64,000 nucleotides of DNA from Oegoconia quadripuncta (GCA_949316235.1 OX438744.1:29756778-29820777), one strand, 5' to 3'; positions 1 to 11,464 are shown, numbered from the stretch's first letter. Notes: generated by a model not told the origin, from the sequence alone. A program made the numbers and translations.

Positions 1-1358
1 AAGAGTAGCTGCTCGTGCTGTCTCCATTTACTCTCCATTGAAGCCCATCGAGCGCGTGTTTAACTACTACTCTAAACATCAATATCTGCGTAAGTAACTA
101 GATACCTTCCATTTCGAAAACGAGTGGATTAGAAAATATTGTTTACATATTATGATAAAGTTAAAATTAGCAAAAAGTTTAACAAAAAATTCTATTACAG
201 CCTATTGCAGCGTTGATGGCAGCAAAGTTAGGACATACAGTAACCGTGTCTACGATTACACCCTATCGCGAAATTGGCATGTGGTGATGCTGGACGCCGT
301 TAACAAGCCTGAGAATAGGCAGCGAGCTGACCAACTTGTAGTCCTTGCCAGAAGACCAAGCGAAAACCAGCAGGAGATATACATTTCTTACAGGTACGAG
401 TATGTAAATGTTTAAATGGTAAAATTTTAGTGAATTTGTATTTAAACATACATAGACGACCATTTCTTGATATTTCCTTTCACGTTCGTGTTTCTCATGA
501 ATTAATCGCATAATTTTTTTTCACAGATCCGAAACCGGTAAGGACTTGGAGATTGAAATTCAACCGGCTCGCGAAGGTGCAAGAAGAGCCAACGTGAAAG
601 TCAACACCAAAGCTAAGAAGGTGTCTGAGGGCGATGTCACCATGTACTGGGACGATCTCGAACAAGCACCTCTCCTGCAATATTACACTCAAGCTGAAGA
701 CGGTGTACTTATTCTGGAAATCCATAAGGACCGTCTTCGTGCAATGTACGACGGCCAGAGACTTGTTGTCTTGTCAAAGGAGAACCGCAACGAGAATAGA
801 GGCATCTGCGGTTACATGAGTGGCGAACGACGTGACGATTACCTCACCCCTCATGGTTTGGTTGACAAACCTGAGCATTATGGAGCTTCATACGCCCTGA
901 TTGAAGCAAACGGTGAGCCAAAAACTCAGCAACTCCAGGAACAGGCGAAACAGGCTGCTTACAAACCAGAACATCATTACACAGCTATCCTCCGCTCAGA
1001 CAACGAGTGGCAGAATGCTATGCAGAGTTCCTCATCATCGGAAGAGGATTGGGGTACCCAGACTGTTTACCGATCAAGGAGCTATTCGAAACAACGTGAA
1101 GAATGCCAGTTGCAACAGCAGGTGCAGTACTATGAGAACCATGGAGAGATCTGCATCACTAATATTCCCGTGGATTCCTGCCAATCTCACTGCAAGGGAG
1201 CAGGTCATAAGGTCAGACCGGTGCAGGTTGTATGCCGCCCAAAACTGGACCAGGACTTCATGCAGTTCAGAGACCAGATCCTCGAAGGGCAGAACCCACA
1301 GGTTGATGGACGTTCACACATCAGGCACTTCAAAGTACCTACATCGTGCGCTGCCTAA
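1..1358 (+). CDS. Vg: Vitellogenin, last three exons (C-terminal vWD region)
   Basis: Vitellogenin is the secreted yolk precursor made by fat body and taken up by oocytes. Three exons join cleanly: <1-89 (donor GTAAGT at 90), 201-393 (acceptor ends at 200, donor GTACGAG at 394) and 527-1358 (acceptor TTTTCACAG ends at 526), stop TAA 1356-1358. Phases match across both introns (111 and 133 bp), giving about 370 visible residues. Family signs: a PIERVFNYY stretch in the first exon, CSVDGSKVRTYSNRVYDY opening the von Willebrand factor type D domain in the second, and GICGYMSGERRDDYLTPHG in the third, the GLCG-type motif of insect vitellogenins. A five-serine run (about 1027-1041) and a Cys-rich tail (six Cys in the last 80 residues) follow. 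The lipoprotein N-terminal domain lies upstream of the window. No frameshift or stop is seen, so the gene looks functional. Family assignment is firm; the species is unknown. Confidence 0.95.
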
Positions 1359-1700
1359 ATCAAAAAATCGATAAATGAAAACGACATTGCATTGCAAAGT
1401 GGATTCTTGTTATAATTATTATTTATGTATATATGTAGTATGTTATTTTTTATAATGTATTGTGATTCGATCATCATTATAATATTTTATTAAATTATTT
1501 ATCATTTTCGGCTTAGTAGTGTATAAAAAATTTATACAAATCGTATTTATTTAGTTTATGTATTGATTGTGATTTAAAATGATTATAGTATTATTTAATA
1601 TGTATTTATAACTTGTGAAACTTAGATTAGAACGAAAAGCAAATAATGAAAAAATAAAAAATATATATTCAATTAAATAATCTGTTGTTATTTATTACTG
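1359..1700 (+). terminator. Vitellogenin 3' UTR with candidate poly(A) signals
   Basis: AT-rich trailer after the stop codon. ATTAAA at 1489-1494 and AATAAA at 1653-1658 are the plausible poly(A) signals. Which is used cannot be told from sequence. Confidence 0.5.
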
Positions 1701-1799
1701 ACATCTATATTGTTTGAGAGGTTGTTTCTGTAGGCCTAAGCTCTAAGCAATATTTTGTGTCAATGCCTTTTTTACCCCCGACGAAAAGCGATGGGTGTT

Positions 1800-2040
1800 A
1801 TGTGTTTATAAGTATATATATATAAGCAACTAGGCTTGTATTATAGATACCAGATGGTTGATAAACTACACAAACACATTTTTTTATTAATAAATACATA
1901 TATAAATGAAAAACATCCATAACTGGGGAACACAGTCTGCATTCATCATACAAACATAATGGCCCTAGCGGGATTCGAACCCGCGACCTTTTGGTATAGC
2001 AGCCTATATTTCTAACCCTACACCAAACAGGTGTCCAAGG
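1800..2040 (-). repeat. SINE-B copy (tRNA-derived)
   Basis: On the minus strand this begins GTTTGGTGTAG (Pol III A-box-like) and has GGTTCGAATCCCGC (B-box) about 45 bases later, then a common tail ending GCAACTAGATGGCGCTG in other copies (31651, 61585). It is not a working tRNA gene: the anticodon arm does not fold and several copies share the non-tRNA tail. Confidence 0.85.
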
Positions 2041-2753
2041 TGTCCAGTCTTTGTCTGAGTAGTACGATTTCATTACGAAGGGACAGGTTCTTAGTCATTC
2101 ATTATTAATTGAAATCGTATAAGCGATTTCGAAGAATTTGAACTTTTAACACAGTTGCTTTGGTCTATCTAAATATTTTAAGTGGGTTTCAATTTTCAGT
2201 TATTCAGCTTTCAACATAACAATGCTACCCTTGTATATATTTATTTATTTATTTATTTACAATTATAAGTTTACAGTTTTGCACTAAAACACTTATAAGT
2301 TATTCGACAAGAGACACACAAAGATTAAATTATATAAAATGCCGAGGATAGAACCTGCGACCCATGTGTTTTAGAAGAAAAAAGTTTATGCGTTCGTGGA
2401 TAGTGAATGCGCGGCTGTTGAAAGCACATCATTTGCTGAACCATACACTGCGTGGGTATAACAAAAAGATAGTACATACCAAAACTAGATTAAACAGTTA
2501 AATTTTTCGCCATATTTATAAAAAATTACACGTTGAAAATAAAAAGCGCGCACCGTTACATTCCAAGCAATAACCTGTGTTGCCATGTGCAGTAATACGC
2601 ACTTTTTTAGTTTTTTTTAACATAAACTACCACCGTAAGGATAATATAGTAAATTAACAGGGGTTGAAGCTTTATGTATGCTCTAAGGGTAGAAAGGGTG
2701 GATGTAAGGTTGAAAGAGAAAAATGAGTTAGAGCAGATATAAAATATACAGAT
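2041..2753. other. Intergenic, no gene seen
   Basis: AT-rich with a (TATT)n tract near 2240. No coding signal or recognised repeat beyond short AT runs. Confidence 0.5.
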
Positions 2754-2832
2754 ACATTTTTTTATGCACAACGGGTTAGCACTTGGCCTCGTTTACACTT
2801 GATGTTAAGTGAAGATGAGGCCGAAGTTAAGT
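2754..2832 (-). repeat. SINE-A 3' end fragment
   Basis: Matches the SINE-A 3' end (T-run, ATGCACAACGGGTTAG, then GTTAAGTGAAGATGAGG). Only the last ~80 bases of the ~330-bp element remain. Confidence 0.75.
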
Positions 2833-4427
2833 ATTCAGAGTTAAACCACAACTCAAGTTGTAACACACTTTCTTAAATAACCATCAACAATCTGTGGCCA
2901 AAGTGACAGCCGTATAAATTTTATCTCCATTGCTACTTGAACTTTACAACCGGGTTAATTTTTCGTCTGATTTCGGGTGGTTTAGCGAAGATCAATTTTC
3001 GCCGAGAGGACGTACATGTTTTGAAATAAAATGCGTAGTATTTCGTGACTGGTTTATTCGGCGGCCATTGAGGAAGAGACCATATTTTTTTACTGTTCCA
3101 AAGACAAACTTATTTCTCTATGATTATCTATGAGGCTCGCCCCACAGGGTATTCACTTAGTCGTGACATTGTAATTCGATATCGAATATCAATTTTCATT
3201 CAAAGATATTCACTTACACCGGTGTAGTGTTATTCCTCTATGCTTACACAGACACAAAAAGATAATCACTGTTTACTATATTATCTGGTTAATCGATTCG
3301 GCTCGAGACCGGATCTACCGAAACAGAAAGGTAAGGCACCGAGTTCACTCGAAGACTTTCCGATATCGAATCGAATTGTCCGATACCTATCTATTTATTG
3401 TGAGAATAGTAGATCTATTTAATTTTATGAGTTCACGAAACCACTTTCGTTACAGTAAACTATAGCTCTGTCACAGTTATTAGGTACTCGGAAGTTATCT
3501 ATATTATATTGAAAGTACATTATCACAGGTACATGACCATTACGAATAAAGCGAATGTAAAAAAAAAATCGCCAAGTTAGTGAATGGGCGACTTGAATCC
3601 GTCCGAAAATTGCAACACAATCAGCTGTTTGTCATGTCAAAATTTGACATATCCATTCAATGAATTCCGATTTCATGGGGATGTTCAAATCGTTCTTGAT
3701 TTAATCACTTCCACTGATTAAACGTAAATAATTTACTATTTACTGAAATAAATAATACTTACGCGAGACCTTACGAATCCCAGTGCCTTAATGACTATTC
3801 GCCCAAAGTGAATTGTGAAACAATGCATAGTTTAACTTTTGACGTTTGACAGACAATTTTATATAAATTTTGAATTCCGTAACATTGGCCAGGCAGCAAA
3901 TTGGTAAGTATTTCTTTTGCTTTTCAATTGTTTTTATTTGTTTGAGTTGCTTACATTGCGTTCCTAAACCGTTCCTGAAGCGTTTTTTTGTTATTAAAAC
4001 CGCAATAATTTTTTACTCGTTTTATAACTGAAAGTAATTTAGTTAGTAAAAGGGTGTTGTGGCTTCAAAAAGCTCTGGCTTAAGAGGTGCATTGCCATGT
4101 ACATGGTCCTATCTATATGATAATATTAGTCAAAAAGGCAAATGGATCATGAGCAAAGATCTGTGACTGGCTGCAACATCATTGGTAGGCAGAAGTTCAA
4201 TCTGCGATAGCCAACCCACCTGGCATGGTGTTAGGGCTAAAAGTTACCATTGATGCAAATTGTTTTATGAGCGATGTTTTGCCCATTTGTGACCTATAAT
4301 AGATGATGTGAAGTTTAATTCTATGTCCAGTCAATAGGATTTGCTGCTGTGAACAATGACAATAAGAATGAATAGTGCCATTTGGAAATATTATCTTAGA
4401 GACTACAGGGTCAATGGGATCGTTTCG
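2833..4427. other. Intergenic, no supported gene
   Basis: Short open frames (2930-3133, 3240-3422 on +; 4197-4439 on -) show no family match or splice context that I recognise. The 4197-4439 frame abuts the foldback at 4428 and may belong to an unrecognised mobile element. Confidence 0.4.
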
Positions 4428-4566
4428 GATGTACACCAACTAAATTAAACTAAACTAAAATCAGTTTTAGAGTGGTGCCGTCGCATTGTGCTATTCCAGG
4501 GAGAATGAGACAGTTCTACTTTAAAACTGGTTTTAGTGCAGTTTAGTTTAGTTGGTGTACATCCTA
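4428..4566. repeat. Short foldback (inverted repeat)
   Basis: GGATGTACACCAACTAAA at the left end is mirrored by TTTAGTTGGTGTACATCC at the right end. Arms are about 46 bp with about 45 bp between, so a transcript would form a hairpin. Likely a tiny MITE or the end of a larger element. Confidence 0.7.
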
Positions 4567-5289
4567 ACTATCCACACTAAAGGCCTATAAATACATATAT
4601 ACATACAGTAGCGTGCACAATGTTTTGTTACAGGCTAGGGAAAATGATAAGATTTACTATTAAATAATAACTTACTCTTTTAGCAATCTTCGCAACTGTG
4701 CAGAATATTTTCTGTCCATAACAGTATGAATGAGCTATCTTGACAGTGCATTTCGAGGAAAGCCTAAAAGGAGAAAGCCGTGGAGTCGTACCAATGGCGT
4801 CATTATGAAATATATGTCTTAAAATTGATTTTATTTAATAAATAAATTTAGTATATTAAATAGCCTTTCTTCAATCCGGGATGGTTCATCATTAAAATAT
4901 CTTCTATCACCAAATGTCCTGCCCTGCATTACTAGGGGAAATCTCCACAGGGAGAGGCATTTTCCCAGCAGTTGCCTGCAGACAGTTGATGTAATGTGAA
5001 ACAATACAATACAATACAAATACACTTTATTGCACAACAGATAAGAAAATACAGTTACAGTGAAACAATTTGTACAGTAATACTTTTGCTGATAACTTAA
5101 CCTCAATATATCAAATTCGGCAAAATAATAGTAATGCGGATACCAATTTAATAAATATATATATATTTCTTTAAAGTATAGCTCATTTATTATAGTTTAC
5201 ACTAACTTTAGTTTTGACGCCATTATTTTTAGTTTGGTACGAAACGTCATACTTTGGACTGCATTCTCCTTTGTAAGGAGGGCACATCA
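4567..5289. other. Intergenic with a LINE 3' end trace
   Basis: AATACACTTTATTGCAC near 5018 preceded by ACAAT repeats has the look of a minus-strand non-LTR element 3' terminus. No gene is seen. Confidence 0.4.
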
Positions 5290-5570
5290 CTGCATACAAA
5301 CATAATGTCACAACCTTTATCCCAACCTTTATCCCAAATGTGGTAGTCAGAGATATCCTAAACAGTATTGTTTGGGTGTGCAAAACATTAAAAGTTTAAT
5401 GATTGAAAGAACATCCACGGTTCATCTTATGTAGTATACAAAAATGCAGATGTGACAGACGGTGAGCCCATCGCCTTTGAAACATGCAAAACACAGATGT
5501 TTTTTGTGGAAAGTCTTTGAGTTGCCTTTTACGACATCCACGAGGAGAGACAGGTTGGCTCTATTCTATT
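5290..5570 (+). repeat. Dispersed repeat R1
   Basis: Contains CATAATGTCACAACC, TATCCCAAATG, GGTGAGCCCATCGCC and TTTTACGACATCCACGAG, in the same order as the copies at 19890-20160 and 38425-38680. Origin class uncertain; probably the non-coding end of a non-LTR retrotransposon. Confidence 0.7.
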
Positions 5571-5674
5571 TGAGAGGTCAAACCACACAACCCTATTCGA
5601 TGATTTTAGATAATCGAACATTCAATATTTCTTTTCAAATATTAATATTATTTGCCGCGACGCCTTCTTTCTAA

Positions 5675-5848
5675 TGGTGGGCTCCAGGTGGTGGCGATTT
5701 TGGCCCACATATCGTCAGACCGAAAAGGAGATGGAGGGATGAGTTGGATAAGTTCCTAACCAACTGGTCGGAGGAGGCCTGCAATAGAGAGCTGTGGAGA
5801 GAGAGGAGGGAGGCCTTTGCCCAGCAGTGGGACAGTATGGGCTCCTAA
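5675..5848 (+). pseudogene. LINE reverse transcriptase C-terminal remnant
   Basis: 58 open codons ending TAA read GRP-like RPKRRWRDELDKFLTNW and REAFAQQWDSMGS, the closing segment of a LINE ORF2 (endonuclease-RT) common in Lepidoptera. It runs into an (AAT)n tail at 5849, the usual LINE 3' microsatellite. Everything upstream in the element is missing, so it is a 5'-truncated dead copy. Confidence 0.8.
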
Positions 5849-6024
5849 TAATAATAATAATAATAATATTATTTATTCTATAAACTATTTGAACATTATT
5901 CCAATATCAGCCTCTGCCTTGCTGCTTTAACCACATGTATTTTTTCTTGTTGGAGTTTTGGCAAATCTATTCGTAACATTGATGTAAATGCAAAAATTCG
6001 GACTTCTAGCGCTGTGCATTGATA

Positions 6025-6130
6025 TTGTCGTACTCTTGCATACAGTCATGAGCGCTTCCGCGTTCGCCCACCCGCGCGGCGACGCTGTAAAAAGCCAATC
6101 GGCTTGACAGCAACTGTTGCTGCTTAAAAA
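6025..6130 (+). repeat. GC-rich dispersed repeat
   Basis: CGGCGACGCTGTAAAAAGCC and GGCTTGACAGCAACTGTT recur in the same order at 16940-17020 inside the MITE there. Preceded by GCATACAGTCATGAGCGC. A fragment of the same repeat. Confidence 0.75.
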
Positions 6131-7303
6131 AAAAATTGATATTGTAGTCAGTAATATAGCTTCTTCTTTTATTATGCAGGTTTAGTAGAAATAAAGAGAA
6201 ACACAATACCTTGTTATTTATTTCTATACCTATTTAATTCTTACTGGCTTATGACGGAGTACAATTTAGTCTTGCTAGTACAATATATATATGGTTCTGT
6301 TTAACTGACTTTTTGACATTTTCAATTATTCGAATTGTTATAATTAATTAATGTATGAATACAATTTGAAGTTATTAATACATAACTAATTCTGACTTCT
6401 TTCAATCTCCAACATTTTAACTCAATTAATAAACTTTAATCATAAATAATCAATTTTGCATGCCATTTTCTGGTATAATGATTGAATGTAATTGTAAATG
6501 ATATCTGTATACTATATTTATTAAATAGTTTTGCTTTGCCATCAATAATGCCAAAGGCAACAAGTCTGCTTCTCTCACAATCAATTTTATATGGGATATT
6601 CTGGACTGAGTTTCCCAAATAAATCTATGTTCACCTATGAATATCACAAAAGGATTTGTATGTTTTAAATCCCTTGATGTTTGGACTCCTGAGTGCTTGT
6701 GTTTGGGATGTTTCTGACCTCCACATTTGGGATGATTGGCATTGCCGTGATACTATGTATGTATGTAAGTTAAGCGATTTCTCTTCTGTTTGAGTGATCA
6801 ACTGTTATTTCTAACAAATGGGTACAATTTCTTATGGTACATTGAAAACTTAATATGACGAATATACATAAGGTTCTATTGCCTCTAAGCATTGTAGCAA
6901 GTATTTGTAAACCTATTTGATAAAATAGTCTGGTCACTATAGTTGCACAATAATTTTGAATGAGCCATATTGCTAACGATCCCAACACTAGGTGACGCCT
7001 GTATCAAGAGACCACGATAAGAGGTTTGGATAGGTGAGTGTGCATGTGTGATTGTTTGTGTGTGGTGTGGTCATCATCCAGCTTAGAAACATGTGGCAAA
7101 AGTTTCTTTGTGTGATGTGCAGTATTTTGATCATCAGACCCGAGATAGTTGCTGCTGTTGCTTATCTAACGCTTACTTTTGGGATATATTTGATTTAGCA
7201 TAAAGATCATGACGGGATGTATGTGAAATCTCGAACGAACTTTGACTCGTCCTTGCAGCTCTACCCCTTTCCTACTTTGGTTTTATTTCTCCCCAAATCC
7301 CCA
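6131..7303. other. Intergenic, nothing recognised
   Basis: AT-rich; short open frames only (6436-6647 and 6770-6988 on -), with no domain, splice or repeat support. Confidence 0.4.
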
Positions 7304-7550
7304 AATTGGTGTAGTGGATAGTGACCCTGTCAGCGAAGCCAACGGTTGCGGGTTCGAATCCCGCGACGGGTAAATGTTTATGTGATGAATACGAACATTT
7401 ATTCCCGAGTCATGGATGTTTATATAAATATTTATGTGTGTTTATCCGTTATCTAGTATCCATAGCACAAGCTTTGCTTAGTTTGGGACTAGATGATTGG
7501 TGAGTCTAAAATATATATTATTTATATTAAATATAAATATATATCTGTTC
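7304..7550 (+). repeat. SINE-C copy (tRNA-derived)
   Basis: TTGGTGTAGTGGATAG (A-box-like) and GGTTCGAATCCCGCG (B-box, 7351) head a ~235-bp unit that continues with ATTTATTCCCGAGTC and ends TTTGGGACTAGATGATTGG. Five further copies lie at 11208, 17861, 30991, 32899 and 54262. The tail differs from SINE-B although the heads are related. Confidence 0.85.
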
Positions 7551-8529
7551 CCACCACACCCCCCTACAATGTCCTACAAACGACATTGGAAACACGTTAT
7601 AATGAGTTGTATGTAATGTCGAAACTGGCGAGCAGCATTGCGTAAGACGCGCGTCAGTGGCACGCCTTCGTACGGCGCCCTCCCATTGGTCGGGCACACG
7701 TGACCTTAATCACGTCTGCGTCCGTGCATGATGCAGTTGCAAAGTTTAATTTTAACGTCAGAGAATTGTTTATGGAACAGTTGCGCATGACCATACAAAT
7801 AAGTACTTATCCCATATATTTTATTATTTATTTTTGTTGAATTTTAGTTTGGGATAATATAGTCTGTGCTTATTTAAATGCCTGTTGCCATTGTCCTAGA
7901 CCGATTTAGATGCGGTTATGTGCATTATATAGGTATCACTTGAGTGGTTCTTGGAAACGGGTGGATGAGACTATTGTTTCACTCTTTATAATCTCGTTTT
8001 TAATATAGTCTTATGTAAAAAAAATGTTTTATTGAAAAATGTCGCCATTTTGTATGTTATGTTAAAAAGTTTGATCGCCCTAAATACTGTTTAAGAAAAG
8101 TCCGAAGAACTGCTACCTAGTCTGACAGAAACTACCGATCAGATGTCCATCCAGTCTAACACCTTTACTCTCTGATTTCGTGGATGCACACTGGACTTTA
8201 TTACCCTATTATTTGCCGCTATAGGTGTTTATATGACAGTAAATATTCTGGGTGACGTCTTCTTTTTTGTCCAAATCATGATGAACGATGTATCCTTGTC
8301 CATAGCAAATTAATTTAGCATTGACGTACATTGTTTCAGAACAAATAATGTAGAGTGTGCAAAATTATTTTCGCGATTTTTGCAAATTCCTTCCATTGTT
8401 TTGCTTTACATATATTTTTAACGCGAAAGCCTGCCTTTTGTGTTAGCCAGATATCATGAACCACAGAGCCTATAGACGCCGAATGTTTGATATCATCATC
8501 TTCTACGTCCCCACTGTTGGGGCACATCT
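7551..8529. other. Intergenic with a CpG-rich patch
   Basis: 7640-7745 is unusually CpG-rich for the window and holds CCATTGGTC (inverted CCAAT box) and CACACGTGACC (E-box). No exon can be tied to it. The rest is AT-rich and unremarkable. Confidence 0.4.
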
Positions 8530-8860
8530 TTCTCTCACTGGGAGAGGGTAATGTTAATATGCTGTACCGAGTTAACCATGCCCACTAACAGGAGGCATTC
8601 CGATTGGGCCTCATCATCATCATATCTATGGGACTTCCACTGCTGAGCATAGGCTTCCCCCATAGATTTCGGGAGCGATCGGTTTGACTTGCTACTTCGC
8701 TTGTCGGTGCGTGATCTCTACACGACAACTTTAATACCCCACGGGCCATCAATTCTTCTAGCTACACGCCCTGCCCACTACTACTTCAACTTACTACTGG
8801 GCTTGTCAGTGACTTTAGTCCGGCTACGGATTTCTTAATTCCTGGGGTTCTTACATGTGA
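8530..8860 (-). pseudogene. Decayed LINE reverse transcriptase C-terminus
   Basis: Minus-strand frames give pieces equivalent to KLKWQWAGHIARR...DGRWG...W of the LINE at 27424-27727, but broken by stops and frame changes; the plus strand carries the usual CACTGCTGAGCATAGGC terminal motif. A heavily mutated copy. Confidence 0.6.
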
Positions 8861-8871
8861 TTGGTTGGCTC

Positions 8872-8960
8872 ATCGCTCGCTCCGCAATTTGACGGTTTCT
8901 CATTGGTCAACGTAATCGGTGACGATACCGATGACCTTACATATTCTAAGGGCTGATTCA
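8872..8960 (+). repeat. MITE fragment, partner of 39325-39475
   Basis: ACATGTGATTGGTTGGCTCA, CAATTTGACGGTTTCTCATT and GGTCAACGTAATCGGTGACG match 39369-39475 with about 10-15% differences. Only the right part of that hairpin element is present here. Confidence 0.7.
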
Positions 8961-10199
8961 ATCACATAGTGAAATGCCGAGCATCGAGTTATCCATAGCC
9001 CTCTCCATAGCTCGTTGCGTGAATTTGTGCTTTATTATGAGGCCCATAGCGAGAGACTACGTTTCATGGCATAAGGTATCACTGGTAATACACATTGATT
9101 ATACACTTTGGTCTTCAAGCTCTAAGATATTTCTCTTTCTCGAACCATTGGACCAAGGTCAGATTGCAAGCTTTGTTAATGCGGTACTCTTGCAAGACAA
9201 TCACATTGAAATCGCTGTCATGGGCTTTCGGGCAAGTACAGTTGGATCTCGAGGCTTGTTTTAGTTGTAGTGGACAAAAGGTTCAATACTCCTGCTCAAA
9301 TGACTTTTACAAAAGCCACTGCCCATGTTTTGTGGAAGCAACCCGCGTCAGTAGTCTCTGAATTAGCAGGTTCAGCGGCCCGATAAGAGCCAGAATCATT
9401 TGCCGTATTCCCCTGTCTTGTAGGATCTGATACACGCGGTGGAGGCTGCGATGAAGTAATCTCTTGACTAATTCCCACCCTCATAATTTGAGATAAGATT
9501 CAAAGCTGTAAGATAGAGATTTCCCAGACATTTTGTATGGAATGGAAAATGGAAATGGCTGGTGCTTACCTTGACAAACGCATGAGTATTGTCATTCAAC
9601 GAGGTTATGCTGTTAGCACTCTGGGTACCCTTCACGTTTCCTATCTTGCATAAATTTCGGGACGGAATGTGTTGATTCTTTGGATTGATTGGTTTCCTCT
9701 ATTTTTTCTTTCGTTGTTACACTGCTGACGGTACCTGCACTGACGTCACGACAAGCATCGATCACGTCAGATCTTGTTAAGGATGCGAAATTCATGTTAA
9801 CATCTATAACAATTACTATTGAGGAGGTCAATTGTTAACGTCTTTTAAATAAAGACCAATTCACTCAAGGCTTATTAAGGAATTACGACTTTGTTTAGGA
9901 ATAATAAACATACCAGTAGTGAAGACACAGGACATTGGCGCCTAAAACAGACGAGACGAAACTCAATACATCAGGATAATGGAACAGATGTTAGCGCCCC
10001 GCCCGAAGTATTCGAATCAGACCTATTAGCATATTGCCTCTTTGTCAAGGATACGGAGGTAACTACCTTGGTTTTGATGATGGTTTGATGCTCAATAACT
10101 GTGAAACAGATGACCGATGAATAATTATACTACAAACAATGTAACCATACCTTTCTTTTTAACACGCTTTTATTAGCTTCTGACTGAGTAACTAAAGGG
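8961..10199 (-). other. Gene-free stretch with coding-like minus-strand frames
   Basis: No repeat copy of this stretch occurs elsewhere in the window. Minus-strand open frames at 9613-9831 (72 codons, Ser/Thr/Lys-rich) and 9296-9484 (62 codons, Pro/Ser/Thr-rich) look compositionally like protein, and CAAG|GTAAGC near 9570 (-) resembles a splice donor. I recognise no family. They may be remains of a gene or of an element's gag. A plus-strand frame (9891-10088) has no support. Confidence 0.3.
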
Positions 10200-10305
10200 T
10201 AATATGAACGAAAAGGGCGTGAATGATGGAGTAAAGGCTGATAGAGGAGATTGGAAGAAAAAGACGTACTCGCCGACCACAAATAAATTGGAACCAGGGC
10301 AAGAT
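10200..10305 (+). pseudogene. LINE ORF2 terminal scrap
   Basis: ATGAACGAAAAGGGCGTG...GATTGGAAGAAAAAG reads MNEKGV...DWKKKT, similar to the end of lepidopteran endonuclease-RT proteins. Very short, so the assignment is tentative. Confidence 0.4.
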
Positions 10306-10309
10306 TTTA

Positions 10310-10546
10310 ACCGCCTCCGTGGCTCAGTGTAAACAACATTGGGTGTATGAATCGGAGGTCGCGGGTTCGACCCCAGCGGGGTACATGTTTAAGTACTCGG
10401 TTTGGTTGGTGGTAGGGCATTTTAAAAGTCCGCCTGGTTAGCTACCACCATCTTATCTAAATCTGCCGCCAAGCAGCAATGTTAATGGCATTGTTGTGTT
10501 CCGGTTGTCGGAGATAAGATAGCCAGTCCCCAAAATGTGTTGGGGT
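10310..10546 (+). repeat. SINE-A copy, 3' truncated
   Basis: SINE-A is about 330 bp: ACCGCCTCCGTGGCTCAATG (A-box region), GGTTCGATCCCCAGCGGGGT (B-box region), GGTTTGGTTGGTGGTAGGGC, TAGCTACCACCATCTTATCT, CATCAGGTGTGATTGAGGTC and a CAACCCGTTGTGCATAAAA end. Here the head is complete and the last ~100 bases are lost. About 15 copies lie in this window. Confidence 0.9.
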
Positions 10547-10618
10547 TCTATTGATTGGGGGTCTGGGTTGGGAGTCTATTGATCTGACAATGGAGTCAGG
10601 AAGTGATGGTGGAAATCT

Positions 10619-10825
10619 TTTGTTTTATGCACGACGGGTTCATTCTTGACCTCAATCACACCTTGATGTTAAGCGAAGATGAGGTCGAAGGTGGAAGCGT
10701 ACTGATCCGGAAACCCCAACACATTTGGGGGACTGGCTATCTTATCTCTGACAACCGGAACACAACAATGCTATTAACATTGTTGCTTGGCGGCAGGTTT
10801 AGATAAGATGGTGGTAGCTAGTAAC
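10619..10825 (-). repeat. SINE-A copy, lacking its 5' head
   Basis: Reverse-oriented 3' two thirds, facing the copy at 10310. The pair forms an inverted repeat with about 70 bp between the copies. Confidence 0.85.
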
Positions 10826-11207
10826 TCTTCAGTATCTACTAGTAAACTCCTCGAGTTTGACCCCAATTTGATAGGTTTTGACGTGTAAAATATATTGCAT
10901 TTGGTGTCGAGGGTCTGATGGTGGAGCTAGGATAGATAGCATGTTATTTAGTTTCTTTTTAAACTACATATTTAATTATTATTGTACTTAATGAAGTATT
11001 GTTTCTCTAGTATAGTATACCTGATTCTTTGTGGCGTGAAATGAGTTAAATAAAGTAAAGTATTCAAATCAAATCAAAACAAAATATTTTTATTTCATAG
11101 GATAAAATTATCACTTGAAAACGTCACTATTATTATTAATATTACATTTATTTGTGTAGTATATATACTCGTACCTCTTATCCATAATTAGACTGACTGA
11201 ATATAAA
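10826..11207. other. Intergenic, LINE tail trace
   Basis: AATATTTTTATTTCATAGG at 11086 resembles the 3' terminus of the minus-strand LINE at 16303. Nothing else is seen. Confidence 0.4.
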
Positions 11208-11451
11208 TAATAATAAATAAATATTTTAAATATTTCGCACACTTACACCAATCATCTAGTCCCAAACTAAGCAAAGCTTGTGCTCTGGATACTAGATAAC
11301 GGATAAACATACATAAATATTTATATAAACATACAAGACTCGGGAATAAATGTTCGTATTTATCACACAAACATTTACCCCTCGCGGGATTCGAACCCGC
11401 AACCGTTGGTTTCGCTGATAGGGTCACTATCCACAACACCAATCGGTCGTC
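11208..11451 (-). repeat. SINE-C copy
   Basis: Full-length minus-strand copy; B-box GGTTCGAATCCCGCG near 11396. It starts at an ATAAATAAATATTT tail and ends at GACGACCGATTGG (read on -). Confidence 0.85.
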
Positions 11452-11464
11452 AATAATACAATCT

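Noticed and set aside
152..415. Separate 87-aa gene starting at ATG 152
   Set aside because: 152-200 is intron; the frame is the middle vitellogenin exon (201-393) with run-on at both sides.
901..1374. 157-codon second frame in vitellogenin
   Set aside because: Shadow frame of a well-supported exon.
1930..2040. tRNA genes (here and at 7305, 17195, 31655, 61590 and others)
   Set aside because: A- and B-boxes are present but the sequences do not fold as tRNAs and continue into shared non-tRNA tails; they are SINE heads.
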